A stretch of DNA of 64,000 nucleotides from Arcicella rosea (lineage in GTDB: Bacteria > Bacteroidota > Bacteroidia > Cytophagales > Spirosomataceae): contig NZ_JACHKT010000004.1 of NCBI RefSeq assembly GCF_014204325.1, positions 48,825 through 112,824 of the forward strand, in the 5' to 3' direction. Under the pieces are notes generated by a model that saw only the letters and a list, made by a program, of their open reading frames with translations, ran no database searches and was not told the origin of the DNA. Position 1 is the stretch's first letter, and every line of letters starts with the position of its first letter. Shown piece by piece: positions 34,796 through 44,350 of this stretch. A program made the position numbers and the translations under genes.

Positions 34796-36073
34796 ATGAA
34801 TAAATTAATTATTATTCCAATTGTATCAATTATACTTTTACTGATTGATTGGTACGTTTGGCAAGCCGTAAAAGTATCTATTCAAAATACTTCAGCTAAT
34901 ACTCAGAACATTACAAAATATATTTTTTGGGGACTTACTTCAATCACTATGCTTGGCATGTGGCTTTATAATTTTACGCCTCCAGAATGGCTAGGTAAAA
35001 ACCTCAGAACCATTATTATGGTAGGCGTTTTTGTTAATTACTTTTCTAAAATATTTGTTGTACTTTTTTTATTAATAGACGATATCATTCGTTTATTCCG
35101 CTTGGTTGTTTCTAAATTTTCAAGTACTTCTGAAATTTCAGTTGCTACAACTAGCCAACCTTCAGCACTGAATACTCCTATTACAAGAAGCGAGTTTTTG
35201 ATGAAAACGGCTGTCATTGCAGGTGCTGTTCCTGCTTTAGGCTTAACATGGGGAATTATTTCGGGAGCGCATGATTATAGAGTGCGTAGAGTAAAGTTGG
35301 CTTTAAAAAACTTACCAAAGCAATTTGATGGAATGACTATCGCCCAAATTTCAGATATTCACTCTGGTTCTTTTTTCAATCGTGTTGCTGTGAAAGGCGG
35401 TATCGAGATGTTGATGAAGGAAAAACCAGATGCGGTTTTCTTTACGGGTGATTTAGTGAATAATTTAGCCTCAGAAGTACAAGAGTATATTGATATTTTC
35501 AATAAAGTGAAAGCTCCTTTGGGTGTTTATAGTACTTTGGGGAATCATGATTATGCCGATTATGTGAATTGGGGAAATGATATGATAGGAAAACAGAAAA
35601 ATTTAAGTGACCTTCAGCGTGCACACAAAGTTATGGGTTACGATTTATTAATGGACGAAAACCGATTCATTGAACAAGGAGGGGAAAAGTTAGCTATCAT
35701 TGGTGTTCAAAATATCAGCGGACAAAATCGTTTTCATACTTATGGCAATTTATCAAAAGCCGTAAAAGGTACAGAAGAAGCTCCTGTTAAACTTTTACTC
35801 TCGCATGACCCAACACATTGGGATAAGGAAGTAAATACTAAATTCAAAGATATTGACGTGATGTTTTCGGGGCATACGCACGGAACACAGTTTGGCATTA
35901 CGATTGGTAACGAAACATGGTCGCCAGCACAATATGTTTATAAACAATGGGGAGGTTTGTATGAGGAAGGTGACCAAAAATTATATGTAAACCGTGGTTA
36001 CGGTTACATCGGTTATCCAGGCAGAATTGGAATGCCACCAGAAATTACCGTTTTTGAATTAAAGAGAGCATAA
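34796..36073 (+). CDS. Membrane metallophosphoesterase (YkuE-like)
   Basis: 425 residues. The first 110 hold three to four membrane helices, then a short hydrophobic segment (MKTAVIAGAVPALGLTWGI, around residue 140), then a calcineurin-like domain with all metal ligands: AQISDIHSG, FFTGDLVNN, TLGNHDY, LLSHDPTHW and FSGHTHGTQFG. It likely acts at the outer face of the inner membrane on phosphodiesters; YkuE relatives bind Mn/Zn at the cell surface. The gene is directly followed by a structured repeat element. Confidence 0.9.
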   Translation: MNKLIIIPIVSIILLLIDWYVWQAVKVSIQNTSANTQNITKYIFWGLTSITMLGMWLYNFTPPEWLGKNLRTIIMVGVFVNYFSKIFVVLFLLIDDIIRLFRLVVSKFSSTSEISVATTSQPSALNTPITRSEFLMKTAVIAGAVPALGLTWGIISGAHDYRVRRVKLALKNLPKQFDGMTIAQISDIHSGSFFNRVAVKGGIEMLMKEKPDAVFFTGDLVNNLASEVQEYIDIFNKVKAPLGVYSTLGNHDYADYVNWGNDMIGKQKNLSDLQRAHKVMGYDLLMDENRFIEQGGEKLAIIGVQNISGQNRFHTYGNLSKAVKGTEEAPVKLLLSHDPTHWDKEVNTKFKDIDVMFSGHTHGTQFGITIGNETWSPAQYVYKQWGGLYEEGDQKLYVNRGYGYIGYPGRIGMPPEITVFELKRA

Positions 36074-36076
36074 AAT

Positions 36077-36347
36077 AACATGAGTCATCCCGAATTTTAA
36101 AATCACAAAAAAGCGGTCGAAAAACTAATTTCGACCGCTTTTTTGTGATTGATGGGTAACGAATTCCTACTGTTTGAGCGAAGCGAGGTGGTTCGCCACT
36201 CCGATTAGGAATTCTTGATTTTTTTGCGGCCGTCGCTACGGTTACTTTTTGTATCAAGACAAAAAGTAAGGACGAGAACAAATCCAAAAAACTTTTAAAT
36301 CTTCTAAAACTCGCTATTCTAGGAGAAAATTCGGGATGACTCATGTT
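36077..36347. mobile_element. MITE-like element with 22-bp perfect terminal inverted repeats
   Basis: A 22-bp sequence at 36077-36098 (beginning aacatgagtcatcccg) is repeated as its exact reverse complement at 36326-36347. Inside are three further inverted repeats: a 22-bp stem (36101-36122/36129-36150), gaattccta/taggaattc (36161-36169/36206-36214), and an 11-bp stem (36242-36252/36259-36269, core ttactttttgt). The element fills almost exactly the gap between two convergent genes, 3 bp after one stop codon and 2 bp before the other. No transposase gene; a minus-strand ORF through it is an artefact. No clear target duplication seen. Confidence 0.75.
36101..36150. terminator. Very strong bidirectional terminator inside the element
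   Basis: A 22-bp perfect stem with a 6-nt loop (aactaa); the GC core gcggtcga is flanked by six T on each strand, so it can terminate both the phosphoesterase and porin transcripts. Confidence 0.85.
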
Positions 36348-36349
36348 TA

Positions 36350-37561
36350 TTAGAAATTAAACTGTGCTTGAAGGCGAAGTAAATTACCTGTTTGTCTGTT
36401 CACAGGTAAAGCCACATCTTCAAATGTTCTATCTGAAATGGTATAGATTGCTGTAAGTTCAAAGTAATCTTTCAATTGCCATTCTGCACCAATTTCTAAA
36501 TCTTTTACAATGTATCTTCTAGCATCAATTTCATGTTTTTTCCCACCATTATAATATTGATACTTGATAAATGGTGTAATATGATTTTCTCTAATTTTTT
36601 GTCGATACATTACCTGAGCATAACCACCATTTAGCTTTTTTACTTCTGTAGTCATCGTACTTGGATTAAACTCTGGCCCTTCTCCAACATTATATTCTGC
36701 TTGAAAACCAAAAGGTTGAGGATAGACTACCAAAGTAGCCGCTACACGACGGTCGATAAAAGAAGATTCAGCAGCTTTGTTTTTAGTATTTTTTTCAATG
36801 ACAAATTTTCCAGTATAAGCTTGAATCCCTGTTTCAATGATTTGACCTGATTTTAGTTGAAACGGATAAGTAATTCTCGACACAACATGTGGTTCGTTAT
36901 TTTGTTCAGCTTTGTTAGCATTTTGTCCGTTATAAAGTCCAAAAGCAAAAACGCCATAATCACCGCTTCCTTTCAAACCTGAACTAACCAAGTAAGCGAA
37001 ACGCTTACGGATTTCGGCTTTTGCCCAATAAAAGAATATTCCTAAATCTCGTTCATTTGAAACTGGGCTGTTTGTTGGGTCAGCACGGTCTAAAGCTAAA
37101 CGGTTTTGTGAAGATTGCATGTTTTCAAAACCATAAGGTACTTTACTTTGCCCAATACGAAGGCGAGATTCCTTTTTAGCATCAAGTGCTAAATCAAAAT
37201 AAGCATCACGAATTTGAAAAGAGTGTTGAAAAGAATTACTGACATTCGACGCAAAATCTGGTTGAACGTAAATATATAACCTATCTGAAATATCTCCTGA
37301 AAAAATTAATCGTCCACGACGGATAAAAAATCCACCATTTTCGCCCCAAGACCTATCACATTGTTCGCACTTCAATTTTTCATTTGTTTCTAGTAAACGA
37401 TTATATCGAACTTGTGCATAACCTCTTAATGAGATTTTATCATACCATTTTTTGGGGGCTTGAGCTTCTTTTTTAGGCTCATTTATTGGATTTTGGGCAA
37501 TAGTTTGGGAGCTGACGACACACAAAGTCACCAGAACAAAAAGTCCCTTGAAAGTTTTCAT
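36350..37561 (-). CDS. Phosphate-selective porin O/P family outer-membrane protein
   Basis: 403 residues with a signal peptide (MKTFKGLFVLVTLCVVSSQTIAQ) and a beta-barrel of the OprP/OprO type: ISLRGYAQVRYN, GGFFIRRGRLIFSGDISDRLYIYVQPDF, and a terminal strand ending RLQAQFNF with C-terminal Phe. It passes phosphate or similar anions across the outer membrane. The upstream gene on the same strand encodes a PiT transporter, 105 bp away, so the two make an outer/inner membrane phosphate route. Confidence 0.92.
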   Translation of the reverse strand: MKTFKGLFVLVTLCVVSSQTIAQNPINEPKKEAQAPKKWYDKISLRGYAQVRYNRLLETNEKLKCEQCDRSWGENGGFFIRRGRLIFSGDISDRLYIYVQPDFASNVSNSFQHSFQIRDAYFDLALDAKKESRLRIGQSKVPYGFENMQSSQNRLALDRADPTNSPVSNERDLGIFFYWAKAEIRKRFAYLVSSGLKGSGDYGVFAFGLYNGQNANKAEQNNEPHVVSRITYPFQLKSGQIIETGIQAYTGKFVIEKNTKNKAAESSFIDRRVAATLVVYPQPFGFQAEYNVGEGPEFNPSTMTTEVKKLNGGYAQVMYRQKIRENHITPFIKYQYYNGGKKHEIDARRYIVKDLEIGAEWQLKDYFELTAIYTISDRTFEDVALPVNRQTGNLLRLQAQFNF

Positions 37562-37666
37562 TAATTTATGGATTTTCTATATTGGTAGTTGGGGTAATTG
37601 CAATGTAAGTGGATACTTAAAGAGCGTATGAAATTATTCCCATACGCTCTTCTGAAATCTTTAATA

Positions 37667-39121
37667 TTATCCGATAATTGTACGGAGTAAATAGAATATT
37701 GTAGCAGATACTAAAATTGTAACTGGCAAAGTAAGTATCCATGCCATTACAATACTTTTTACAGTACCACCTTGTAAGTTTTTAATACCTTTTGAAGCTA
37801 CCATCGAACCTGCAATACCCGAAGAAAGTACGTGAGTAGTTGATACAGGCCATTTATAAATTGTTGACAATGCGATGGTAAACGACGCAACTAATTCCGC
37901 AGAAGCACCTTGTGCATACGACAAATGTTGTTTCCCGATTTTTTCACCTACTGTTACTACAATACGTTTCCAACCTATCATTGTTCCTAAACCTAAAGAA
38001 AGTGCAATCATCCACATTACCCAAGTCGGTGCAAAGTCTGTTAAAGATGATAAACCAGAACCAGAATTTCCAAAAGTAAAGAAAGCAGGCGAAGAACCAG
38101 CAGTAGCTTTTTTCAAAGCACTTTTATCGTCTTTGCTCAAAGTCACAGCATCACTTTCAGAAAGTTTTTTAGCGAATTTATTGATTGATAAAACATCTTT
38201 ACGAATTTCTAATTTTTTCTCTACAGATAAATTATCGTTTGTAAGTGTTTTATCTTCTAATATAGCGGTTAAACCAGTAGTTGCTTTAATGATTTTATGA
38301 TAACCTTCCTTCTCTGTCGCTGATAATTTTGTGGTATCAATTTTAGTAATTACTCGTTGTACAGTATTTACTTCTGCTTGCAGTTTGAATGGGTCAACGT
38401 CTGTATTGATGGCGAAATAACCTGGTAAAAAAGCAATTAAAATCATCATTACTAAACCAATTCCTTTTTGCCCATCGTTACGTCCGTGAAAGAAACTTAC
38501 TAAAGTACAAGTCGTAAATAATATAGCACGAATCCACATTGGGGGAGGGGTATCTTTTTTAGGCTCTTTGAAAATATCTTTATTAGAGATACCTTTTTTC
38601 ATGATATACATCAATACGATTGCTACTGCAAAACCAAATAATGGTGAAAGTAAAAGTGCTCTACCAATTTCAATGGCTTTGTCCCAGTTTACGGTTTCTA
38701 AACCCGCTTTGTTTTCAGGTAAAAGAGCATAACCTACACCAATACCGATAATAGAACCAATTAAAGTATGAGAAGAAGAAGCTGGAATACCAAAATACCA
38801 AGTTCCCAAGTTCCAAAGAATGGCAGTAATTAACATCGCTAATGCCGTTGCCATAGAATGATAAACATTGGGGTCTATGAGGAGTTCTGTAGGCAGTAAA
38901 CCAATAATCGACATCGTTACACCAACACCACCGGTAAGTAATCCTAAGAAATTCATTAATCCAGACCAAACTACTGCTTGTGTAGGTTTTAGTGAATTTG
39001 TATAAATTACAGTAGCTACGGCATTTGCTGTATCATGAAAGCCATTGACGAACTCAAAGGCACAAGCCAAAAACAAACATAGGAAAAGTAAAATGAATAG
39101 TGAAGTTTCTAATCCGAACAT
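37667..39121 (-). CDS. Inorganic phosphate transporter, PiT family
   Basis: 484 residues. Two PHO4 half-repeats with the signatures FVNGFHDTANAVATVIYT near residue 24 and AELVASFTIALSTIYKWPVSTTH near residue 410, plus FFHGRNDGQKGIGLVM in the middle. Between them a hydrophilic insertion of about 110 residues (roughly 240-350) rich in Lys/Asp/Thr faces the cytoplasm. It imports phosphate with protons or sodium. A consensus promoter lies about 115 bp upstream. Confidence 0.94.
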   Translation of the reverse strand: MFGLETSLFILLFLCLFLACAFEFVNGFHDTANAVATVIYTNSLKPTQAVVWSGLMNFLGLLTGGVGVTMSIIGLLPTELLIDPNVYHSMATALAMLITAILWNLGTWYFGIPASSSHTLIGSIIGIGVGYALLPENKAGLETVNWDKAIEIGRALLLSPLFGFAVAIVLMYIMKKGISNKDIFKEPKKDTPPPMWIRAILFTTCTLVSFFHGRNDGQKGIGLVMMILIAFLPGYFAINTDVDPFKLQAEVNTVQRVITKIDTTKLSATEKEGYHKIIKATTGLTAILEDKTLTNDNLSVEKKLEIRKDVLSINKFAKKLSESDAVTLSKDDKSALKKATAGSSPAFFTFGNSGSGLSSLTDFAPTWVMWMIALSLGLGTMIGWKRIVVTVGEKIGKQHLSYAQGASAELVASFTIALSTIYKWPVSTTHVLSSGIAGSMVASKGIKNLQGGTVKSIVMAWILTLPVTILVSATIFYLLRTIIG

Positions 39122-39242
39122 TATTTTTATTGATTTGAAGAGCGAGGAATCACTCTAATGTTAATATGAAAATTTACAAAAACTTTTACAGTAATAAGTA
39201 AATCTTCAATTATCGTGGTTTTTCATATTGGTAATTTCGCCA

Positions 39243-39270
39243 CAAAGGTATAAATACTTAGTTACCGCAA
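39243..39270 (-). promoter_or_regulatory. Promoter of the PiT-porin operon
   Basis: On the minus strand TTG (39270-39268), a 17-bp spacer and TACCTTTG (39250-39243) match the consensus. Confidence 0.5.
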
Positions 39271-39385
39271 TGTTAAGGAATTATTAAATCTGATTTTTGT
39301 AAATAATAATCGACAATACTTATACTTATCATAGTTTTTATAGCACTTTGATGTTGTGTATTGTGATGATTATGAATTGATTAGC

Positions 39386-40378
39386 TTAATCTTCTAAAAT
39401 ATTTCCCATAAAGGTATTCTTAAAAGCAAAGGATATTAACAAAAAAGCGATTGATAATCTTAAATATGAATGATAAAAATCACGAACATTTCTAGATTTA
39501 TTTTGCTTGATTTCAACTTTTTCTAAAAGGTTAATTTCTTCAAAAATCGTCTCTAAAGATTTAGCATCTTTCGCCCTAAAGAATTTTCCTTCCCCTACTC
39601 TTGCAATTTCTCTAAGCGTTCCTTCATCTACTTTTTCGGTTACGTTTTTGTTACTTCCTACTGCAATCGTGTAAACCCGAACACCAAATGTTTTGGCTAA
39701 TAGTGCCGAGATTACTGGGTCGAGATTTCCAGCAGTATTATCACCATCAGAAATCAGAATGGCTACTTTACTTTTAGAGTCAATTTCTCTTAAACGATTA
39801 ATACACAATCCCAAAGCATTACCAATGGCTGTTCCTGATGTTTTAATCAAATCAGAAGAAACTTCATCTACAAGCTCATTTAACATTTCATAGTCGGTAG
39901 TTAATGGACATAATGAGCGAGGTTCTCCTGAAAAAATAACCATTCCGATTCTATCGTATAATCTGCCACTGATAAATTTCTTAGCTACATTTTGTGCAAC
40001 AACCAGCCTTGATGGCGGAATATCTTTGCTGTCCATTGATTTTGAAATATCCAAAGCCAACATAATATCAATGCCATCCGAAAATTCTTCTGTTTCCGAA
40101 ACTACTCTTTGCGGACGAGCCAAGGCTAAAAGCATCATCGTAATTGATAACAACAAAAATACAGCAGGGACAAATCGTAAATAACTAATCCAGTTAGATT
40201 GAATATCATTGGCTGGAAAAGCAATATTTAATTTTTGAATCGCATTGCCACGCAACCAACTTCTGACTAAAAACAATAGCGGGATGATGGGTAAACTGTA
40301 CAAAAAGAAAGGATTTGCCCAGTCGAAACTTGAAAGGGTAGAGGGTAAAAACCAATATTTTGAAAACCAATCTTCCAT
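39386..40378 (-). CDS. VWA-domain protein, BatA-like
   Basis: 330 residues: two N-terminal membrane segments, a von Willebrand A domain with intact MIDAS (ALDISKSMDSKD, SGTAIGNAL, ILISDGDNT) and a C-terminal membrane helix. This is the BatA layout. Bat proteins work with a MoxR ATPase and DUF58 proteins in envelope stress or protein maturation in Bacteroidota. Here the order on the minus strand is DUF58, unknown membrane protein, VWA protein; MoxR and BatB-E are not in the window. Confidence 0.9.
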   Translation of the reverse strand: MEDWFSKYWFLPSTLSSFDWANPFFLYSLPIIPLLFLVRSWLRGNAIQKLNIAFPANDIQSNWISYLRFVPAVFLLLSITMMLLALARPQRVVSETEEFSDGIDIMLALDISKSMDSKDIPPSRLVVAQNVAKKFISGRLYDRIGMVIFSGEPRSLCPLTTDYEMLNELVDEVSSDLIKTSGTAIGNALGLCINRLREIDSKSKVAILISDGDNTAGNLDPVISALLAKTFGVRVYTIAVGSNKNVTEKVDEGTLREIARVGEGKFFRAKDAKSLETIFEEINLLEKVEIKQNKSRNVRDFYHSYLRLSIAFLLISFAFKNTFMGNILED

Positions 40379-40399
40379 AAAAAAAATATTTAACAGCCA

Positions 40400-41563
40400 T
40401 CAAGTGCTTTGTACTAATATTTGTCTGTGTTTTTTGTAAAGGCTTTCAGCGAGTTCTTGAAGAATATTCAAGGAGCTTGCTGTTGTTTTAGAATAAATTC
40501 CGCCATAAACTGTGGCATCTATTTCTCTGAGTGCTTCAGACAAACGATTGTCTTGTAAATTGTCTAAAATCTCTTTTGTGGTAAAAGTAGTAAATGGCTT
40601 GTTTTCAAGACGTTCCACATATTTTTTCCAGAGAATTACCGCTTTTTCTACATTTTCTAAACCCCTTTTCTTATCATCGGTTGCTCTGCTTAACCTTTGG
40701 AAAAGCCTTAGATATTCATCGTAACGACGTTTAAACCTGAATAATTTAATTTGCCTTTTAATAGGCGTACCAAAAAACCAGAAAGTCAATACTCCTAAAA
40801 AACTAAAACCAACAAGGAATAAAAAAATTAAAGGATAGTTTGGCTGTTGCGATAGCGGAATTACTTGAGTATCTTTTTTCAACGACATCGTGTCGATGTT
40901 GCCATTTGCAGAAATCGTACCTTGTAAGCGAACATAATCTATCGGTGCAAAAACACGAGTACAATCAAGATTATCTCTTACAAAAACAGGCAAACTAAGT
41001 TCTTGAACTGGTAATACTTCAAACGAAATTAAAGTATAAATGGCACTATCAAGGCTGCCTTTGGGATTGGTAATTGTCGGAAAGTATTCTCTCGAAACAA
41101 GTTCAAATGGTGCAAAATTATAGGTTGAATCTGGAAAGAAAATATCTGCAGTCGGTTTGTGTCTGTAACTCAAAGCATACTTTATCGGTAAACCCACTTT
41201 TAAACTATCACTCAAAAATTGTCCTTTCGGTGGTCGCCAATTCTGGTTTTGTGCATTAGTATTGGATGGAAAGAAAAGTAAAGAAGCAAAAAGTAAGACA
41301 AAAGATACAAGACTTGAAGATACAAGACTTGAGGACACAAGACTTGAAGAAACAGGACGAGAAGATTCTCGACTAAAAGATAAAGGACTAACAGAAAAGA
41401 GATTTGAGTTATAAACGTTTGAATGTAGTCCAATCCTAGTTTTTAAGCTGTAGATTTTTGCCTGTAATGTTGTTGAAACTTTGCAGGAATGAAACTGTAC
41501 TGATATTTCTTTTAATGAATCAGAAAATTTGATGATGGTGGACTTCATTAAAAAAGGGTTCAT
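40400..41563 (-). CDS. Bat-operon membrane protein of unknown function
   Basis: Start chosen at the ATG at 41563, 22 bp after the DUF58 stop; an upstream TTG at 41578 and an ATG at 41548 are alternatives. The product (about 387 residues) has an odd 75-residue N-terminal stretch with three copies of SSSLV, then a hydrophobic segment ending in a signal-peptidase-like site (FPSNTNAQNQ), a periplasmic beta-rich domain, a membrane helix (LIFLFLVGFSFLGVLTFWFF, near residue 245) and a cytoplasmic helical tail. It resembles the unnamed gene between DUF58 and BatA in many Bacteroidota. The signal peptide has no start codon close by. Confidence 0.75.
   Translation of the reverse strand: MNPFLMKSTIIKFSDSLKEISVQFHSCKVSTTLQAKIYSLKTRIGLHSNVYNSNLFSVSPLSFSRESSRPVSSSLVSSSLVSSSLVSFVLLFASLLFFPSNTNAQNQNWRPPKGQFLSDSLKVGLPIKYALSYRHKPTADIFFPDSTYNFAPFELVSREYFPTITNPKGSLDSAIYTLISFEVLPVQELSLPVFVRDNLDCTRVFAPIDYVRLQGTISANGNIDTMSLKKDTQVIPLSQQPNYPLIFLFLVGFSFLGVLTFWFFGTPIKRQIKLFRFKRRYDEYLRLFQRLSRATDDKKRGLENVEKAVILWKKYVERLENKPFTTFTTKEILDNLQDNRLSEALREIDATVYGGIYSKTTASSLNILQELAESLYKKHRQILVQST
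41307..41371 (-). repeat. 15-bp tandem repeat inside the N-terminal coding region
   Basis: About four copies of a 15-bp unit (acaagacttgaagat on the plus strand) encode the SSSLV repeats before the hydrophobic core of the signal peptide. Unit length is a multiple of three, so copy-number change keeps the frame. Confidence 0.7.
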
Positions 41564-41585
41564 GAATATTATGAGCAATAGCTTC

Positions 41586-42452
41586 TTACTTTCTTACTTT
41601 AAATAACTTTATCAATTTAGGAACATAATCTTCCGAAGCATCAATGGCTAAATAATTGGCTCGATGTTGTTTACATACTTGTTCTACTTGTTGTGAATTT
41701 TTATCGAATAAAATCTTCATGCGATTTCTAAACCAACTTGATGAAGCATTTACCCAAATTGTTTTTCGGGTTTCGGTATCATAAACAGGAATAATTCCCA
41801 AGCGTGGAAGATTCGTTTCTCGTTGGTCGAATAAGTGAATCACGATTAAATCATGTTTTCGAGCCAAGGCTTTCAGGTTTTCTTCATAACCTGTATCAAT
41901 AAAATCAGAGACTAAAATGACCAAACTTCTTCTTTTTAAAACATCTAAAGTAAAAAGAATCATTTTCTTCAAATTTGTACCTGTAGATTCTGTTTTGAGT
42001 TTGAATAATTCTAAAATGGTTTGATAGCCATGTTTTAAAGTATTAGCTGGTTTAATATATTTTTCTTTTTGGTCAGAAAAACAAAGTAAACCAACATGGC
42101 TGGCTTCTTTAATTGCCGATAAAGCCAACACACCACAGATTTCTTTGGTAGTATCTAGTTTAGAACGGTCAGATCGACCTACATCTTGCGAAGCACTTAC
42201 ATCAATCACAAAAAAGACCGATTGTTCTTTTTCTTCCTTGAAAATTTTAACATAAGTTCCATGTCCTTTGGCTGAAGTATTCCAATCAATCAAACGAACG
42301 TCGTCACCATATTGATATTGACGCAAATCGCTAAACTCTAGCCCAGAACCTTTGAAAATAGAATGAAAATTTCCCCGCATCTGCGAAGTAACAGCCTTGC
42401 GGATTTTAATTTCATATTTGTAAAGTTTGGCTAAAAATTCGTTGGGAGTCAT
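41586..42452 (-). CDS. DUF58 protein with intact MIDAS-like site
   Basis: 288 residues, no membrane segment. The N-terminal GLEFSDLRQYQYGDDVRLIDWNTSAK is the DUF58 signature; the VWA-like fold follows with FVIDVSASQD (intact DxSxS) and LVILVSDFID. First gene of the three-gene Bat-like unit; the next gene starts 22 bp after its stop. It probably acts with the VWA protein and a MoxR ATPase. Confidence 0.92.
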   Translation of the reverse strand: MTPNEFLAKLYKYEIKIRKAVTSQMRGNFHSIFKGSGLEFSDLRQYQYGDDVRLIDWNTSAKGHGTYVKIFKEEKEQSVFFVIDVSASQDVGRSDRSKLDTTKEICGVLALSAIKEASHVGLLCFSDQKEKYIKPANTLKHGYQTILELFKLKTESTGTNLKKMILFTLDVLKRRSLVILVSDFIDTGYEENLKALARKHDLIVIHLFDQRETNLPRLGIIPVYDTETRKTIWVNASSSWFRNRMKILFDKNSQQVEQVCKQHRANYLAIDASEDYVPKLIKLFKVRK

Positions 42453-42560
42453 CTATTGTTTCATTCGTCGAAGCTTCCTTCAAACAAAAATCATTTCATA
42501 ATTTTACTTAAAAAACTTTCACAAGTTTAAAACTACCCAAATTCCCTGTAAATTTGAAAT

Positions 42561-42965
42561 ATGAGATTAATAATTCTGTTGTTAGCAACTTTGTTGATAG
42601 CTTGCGGTTCGGAAGATAAGCCCGCAAATTTGATAGAGCAAGATAAAATGTCAAAAATCTTGGCAGATGTTCATGAAGCGGAAGCTCGTGTCAATAATAT
42701 GCACTTGGGCGGACAAGATTCTTCCTTGTTGGCATATCAACGTTTGCGATGGAAAATCATGAAGCAACATCAAACTGATACTGCTACATTTAGAGTGAGT
42801 TTGAAATATTATGTTACGCATCCACCTGCTTTTAAAAGTATGTACGAGGATGTAAAAATAATATTAGAAAACCGACGCAAAGCTGTACAAACAGTGAAAC
42901 CTAAAGTGGCTAAAAGTGATACGCTAAAGAAAGCACCCGCTAGTCAATCTATAAAACAACCATGA
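42561..42965 (+). CDS. DUF4296 lipoprotein
   Basis: 134 residues with a lipoprotein signal (MRLIILLLATLLIAC, lipid Cys15). The mature helical part MSKILADVHEAEARVNNM and FRVSLKYYVTHPPAFKSMYEDVKIIL matches the DUF4296 family, small Bacteroidota periplasmic lipoproteins of unknown role. The stop codon overlaps the start of the next DUF58 gene by four bases (ATGA), so both are cotranslated. A TAAATTTG box at 42549-42556 is only a few bases before the ATG and would give a nearly leaderless mRNA. Confidence 0.85.
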   Translation: MRLIILLLATLLIACGSEDKPANLIEQDKMSKILADVHEAEARVNNMHLGGQDSSLLAYQRLRWKIMKQHQTDTATFRVSLKYYVTHPPAFKSMYEDVKIILENRRKAVQTVKPKVAKSDTLKKAPASQSIKQP

Positions 42966-44296
42966 TCCATCTTTTTAAATCCTTGTATTTTTCAAAAGTG
43001 GTATTCCACTTCGTTGTCGGGATTGTCATTTTATTTGTTTTTGCTTTTGTGTTTCCTTGGTTGTTGGGAATAGCACAATTGTGTTTTATGATTTTTATAT
43101 TGCTCTTGTTGGCAGATGGCATTATTCTTTTCATGGCTAAAAAAAGTATTTTTTGTAGAAGAGATGTTCCCGAAAGGCTTTCAAATGGTGATGAAAACCC
43201 GATTTCAATTTTTATTGAAAATCATTACAGCTTCTCAATCTTACTTGAAATCATAGATGAAATTCCTTTTCAATTTCAGAAACGAGATTTACTCTTTTAC
43301 ACTTCCCTAAAATCTGCGGAACAACAAATTATTGAATATCAACTTCGTCCTACCAAAAGAGGTGAGTATAGTTTTGGTGCCGTAAATGTTTATGTAAAAA
43401 GTCCCATTCGTTTGTTACAACGTCGTTTTCAGTTTTCTCAAGATAAAATGGTGGCAGTGTATCCATCATTTTTACAAATGAGAGCTTACGAATTGATGGC
43501 AATATCAAACCGATTGACGGCATTGGGCATCAAGAAAATTCGTAGAATTGGACAAAGCCAAGAGTTTGAACAAATTCGTCAGTATGTTCAAGGTGATGAT
43601 GTTCGGAGTATCAACTGGAAAGCTACCGCTCGTCGGAATGATATAATGGTGAATGCTTATCAAGAAGAAAAATCACAAAATGTTTATTGTTTGATTGATA
43701 AAGGAAGAGTAATGCAAATGCCTTTCGATGGACTTTCTTTACTTGATTATGCCATCAATGCCACGCTTATTCTCTCGAACATTGCAATCAATAAACAAGA
43801 TAAAGCTGGTGTAATTACTTTTTCGGATAGAATCGGTCAAATTTTACCAGCCGATAAAAAGACTGGGCAAATGACCAAAATCTTGGATTTATTGTATAAA
43901 CAAAAAACTCGTTATATGGAAACAGACTATGAGGCTTTGTATATTCATGCCAAAACACATATTCGCCAACGAAGTCTTTTGTTACTATTCACAAATTTTG
44001 AAACTGTGGCTTCTATGCGGAGGCAATTACCTTATTTCAGAAAATTAGCGAAAGACCATTTACTGATGGTTGTTTTCTTTGAAAATACAGCCTTGAAAAC
44101 ATTGTTAGATAAACCAGCCGAAACAACAGAAGAAATATATCATAAAACGATTGCGGAAAAGTACTTTTATGAAAAACAGCAAATTGTAAGAGAATTGGCT
44201 CAATATGGTATTCAAGCATTATTAACTGCTCCGCAAAATTTAACTGTGAATACCGTAAATAAGTATTTAGAACTAAAATCAAGAGGAATGATTTAG
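42962..44296 (+). CDS. DUF58 protein, membrane form with degenerate MIDAS
   Basis: 444 residues: two N-terminal membrane helices (about 8-30 and 34-58), then an Ig-like segment and the DUF58 signature FEQIRQYVQGDDVRSINWKATARRNDIM. The VWA-like fold has CLIDKGRVMQ in place of DxSxS, so metal binding is doubtful. It overlaps the DUF4296 gene by four bases. Divergent from the Bat-type unit containing the first DUF58 gene, giving two different DUF58 proteins within 2 kb. Confidence 0.9.
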   Translation: MIHLFKSLYFSKVVFHFVVGIVILFVFAFVFPWLLGIAQLCFMIFILLLLADGIILFMAKKSIFCRRDVPERLSNGDENPISIFIENHYSFSILLEIIDEIPFQFQKRDLLFYTSLKSAEQQIIEYQLRPTKRGEYSFGAVNVYVKSPIRLLQRRFQFSQDKMVAVYPSFLQMRAYELMAISNRLTALGIKKIRRIGQSQEFEQIRQYVQGDDVRSINWKATARRNDIMVNAYQEEKSQNVYCLIDKGRVMQMPFDGLSLLDYAINATLILSNIAINKQDKAGVITFSDRIGQILPADKKTGQMTKILDLLYKQKTRYMETDYEALYIHAKTHIRQRSLLLLFTNFETVASMRRQLPYFRKLAKDHLLMVVFFENTALKTLLDKPAETTEEIYHKTIAEKYFYEKQQIVRELAQYGIQALLTAPQNLTVNTVNKYLELKSRGMI

Positions 44297-44350
44297 AGAT
44301 AGATTTTCAGTTTCCCTTATCCAAGATTAAAATGAAAATACTAAACAAAT

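Noticed and set aside
36045-36344. 99-residue minus-strand ORF
   Set aside because: It lies almost wholly inside the inverted-repeat element and follows its hairpins; not a gene.
41212-41433. 73-residue ORF rich in Leu/Val
   Set aside because: Shadow of the 15-bp repeat in another frame of the Bat-region gene.
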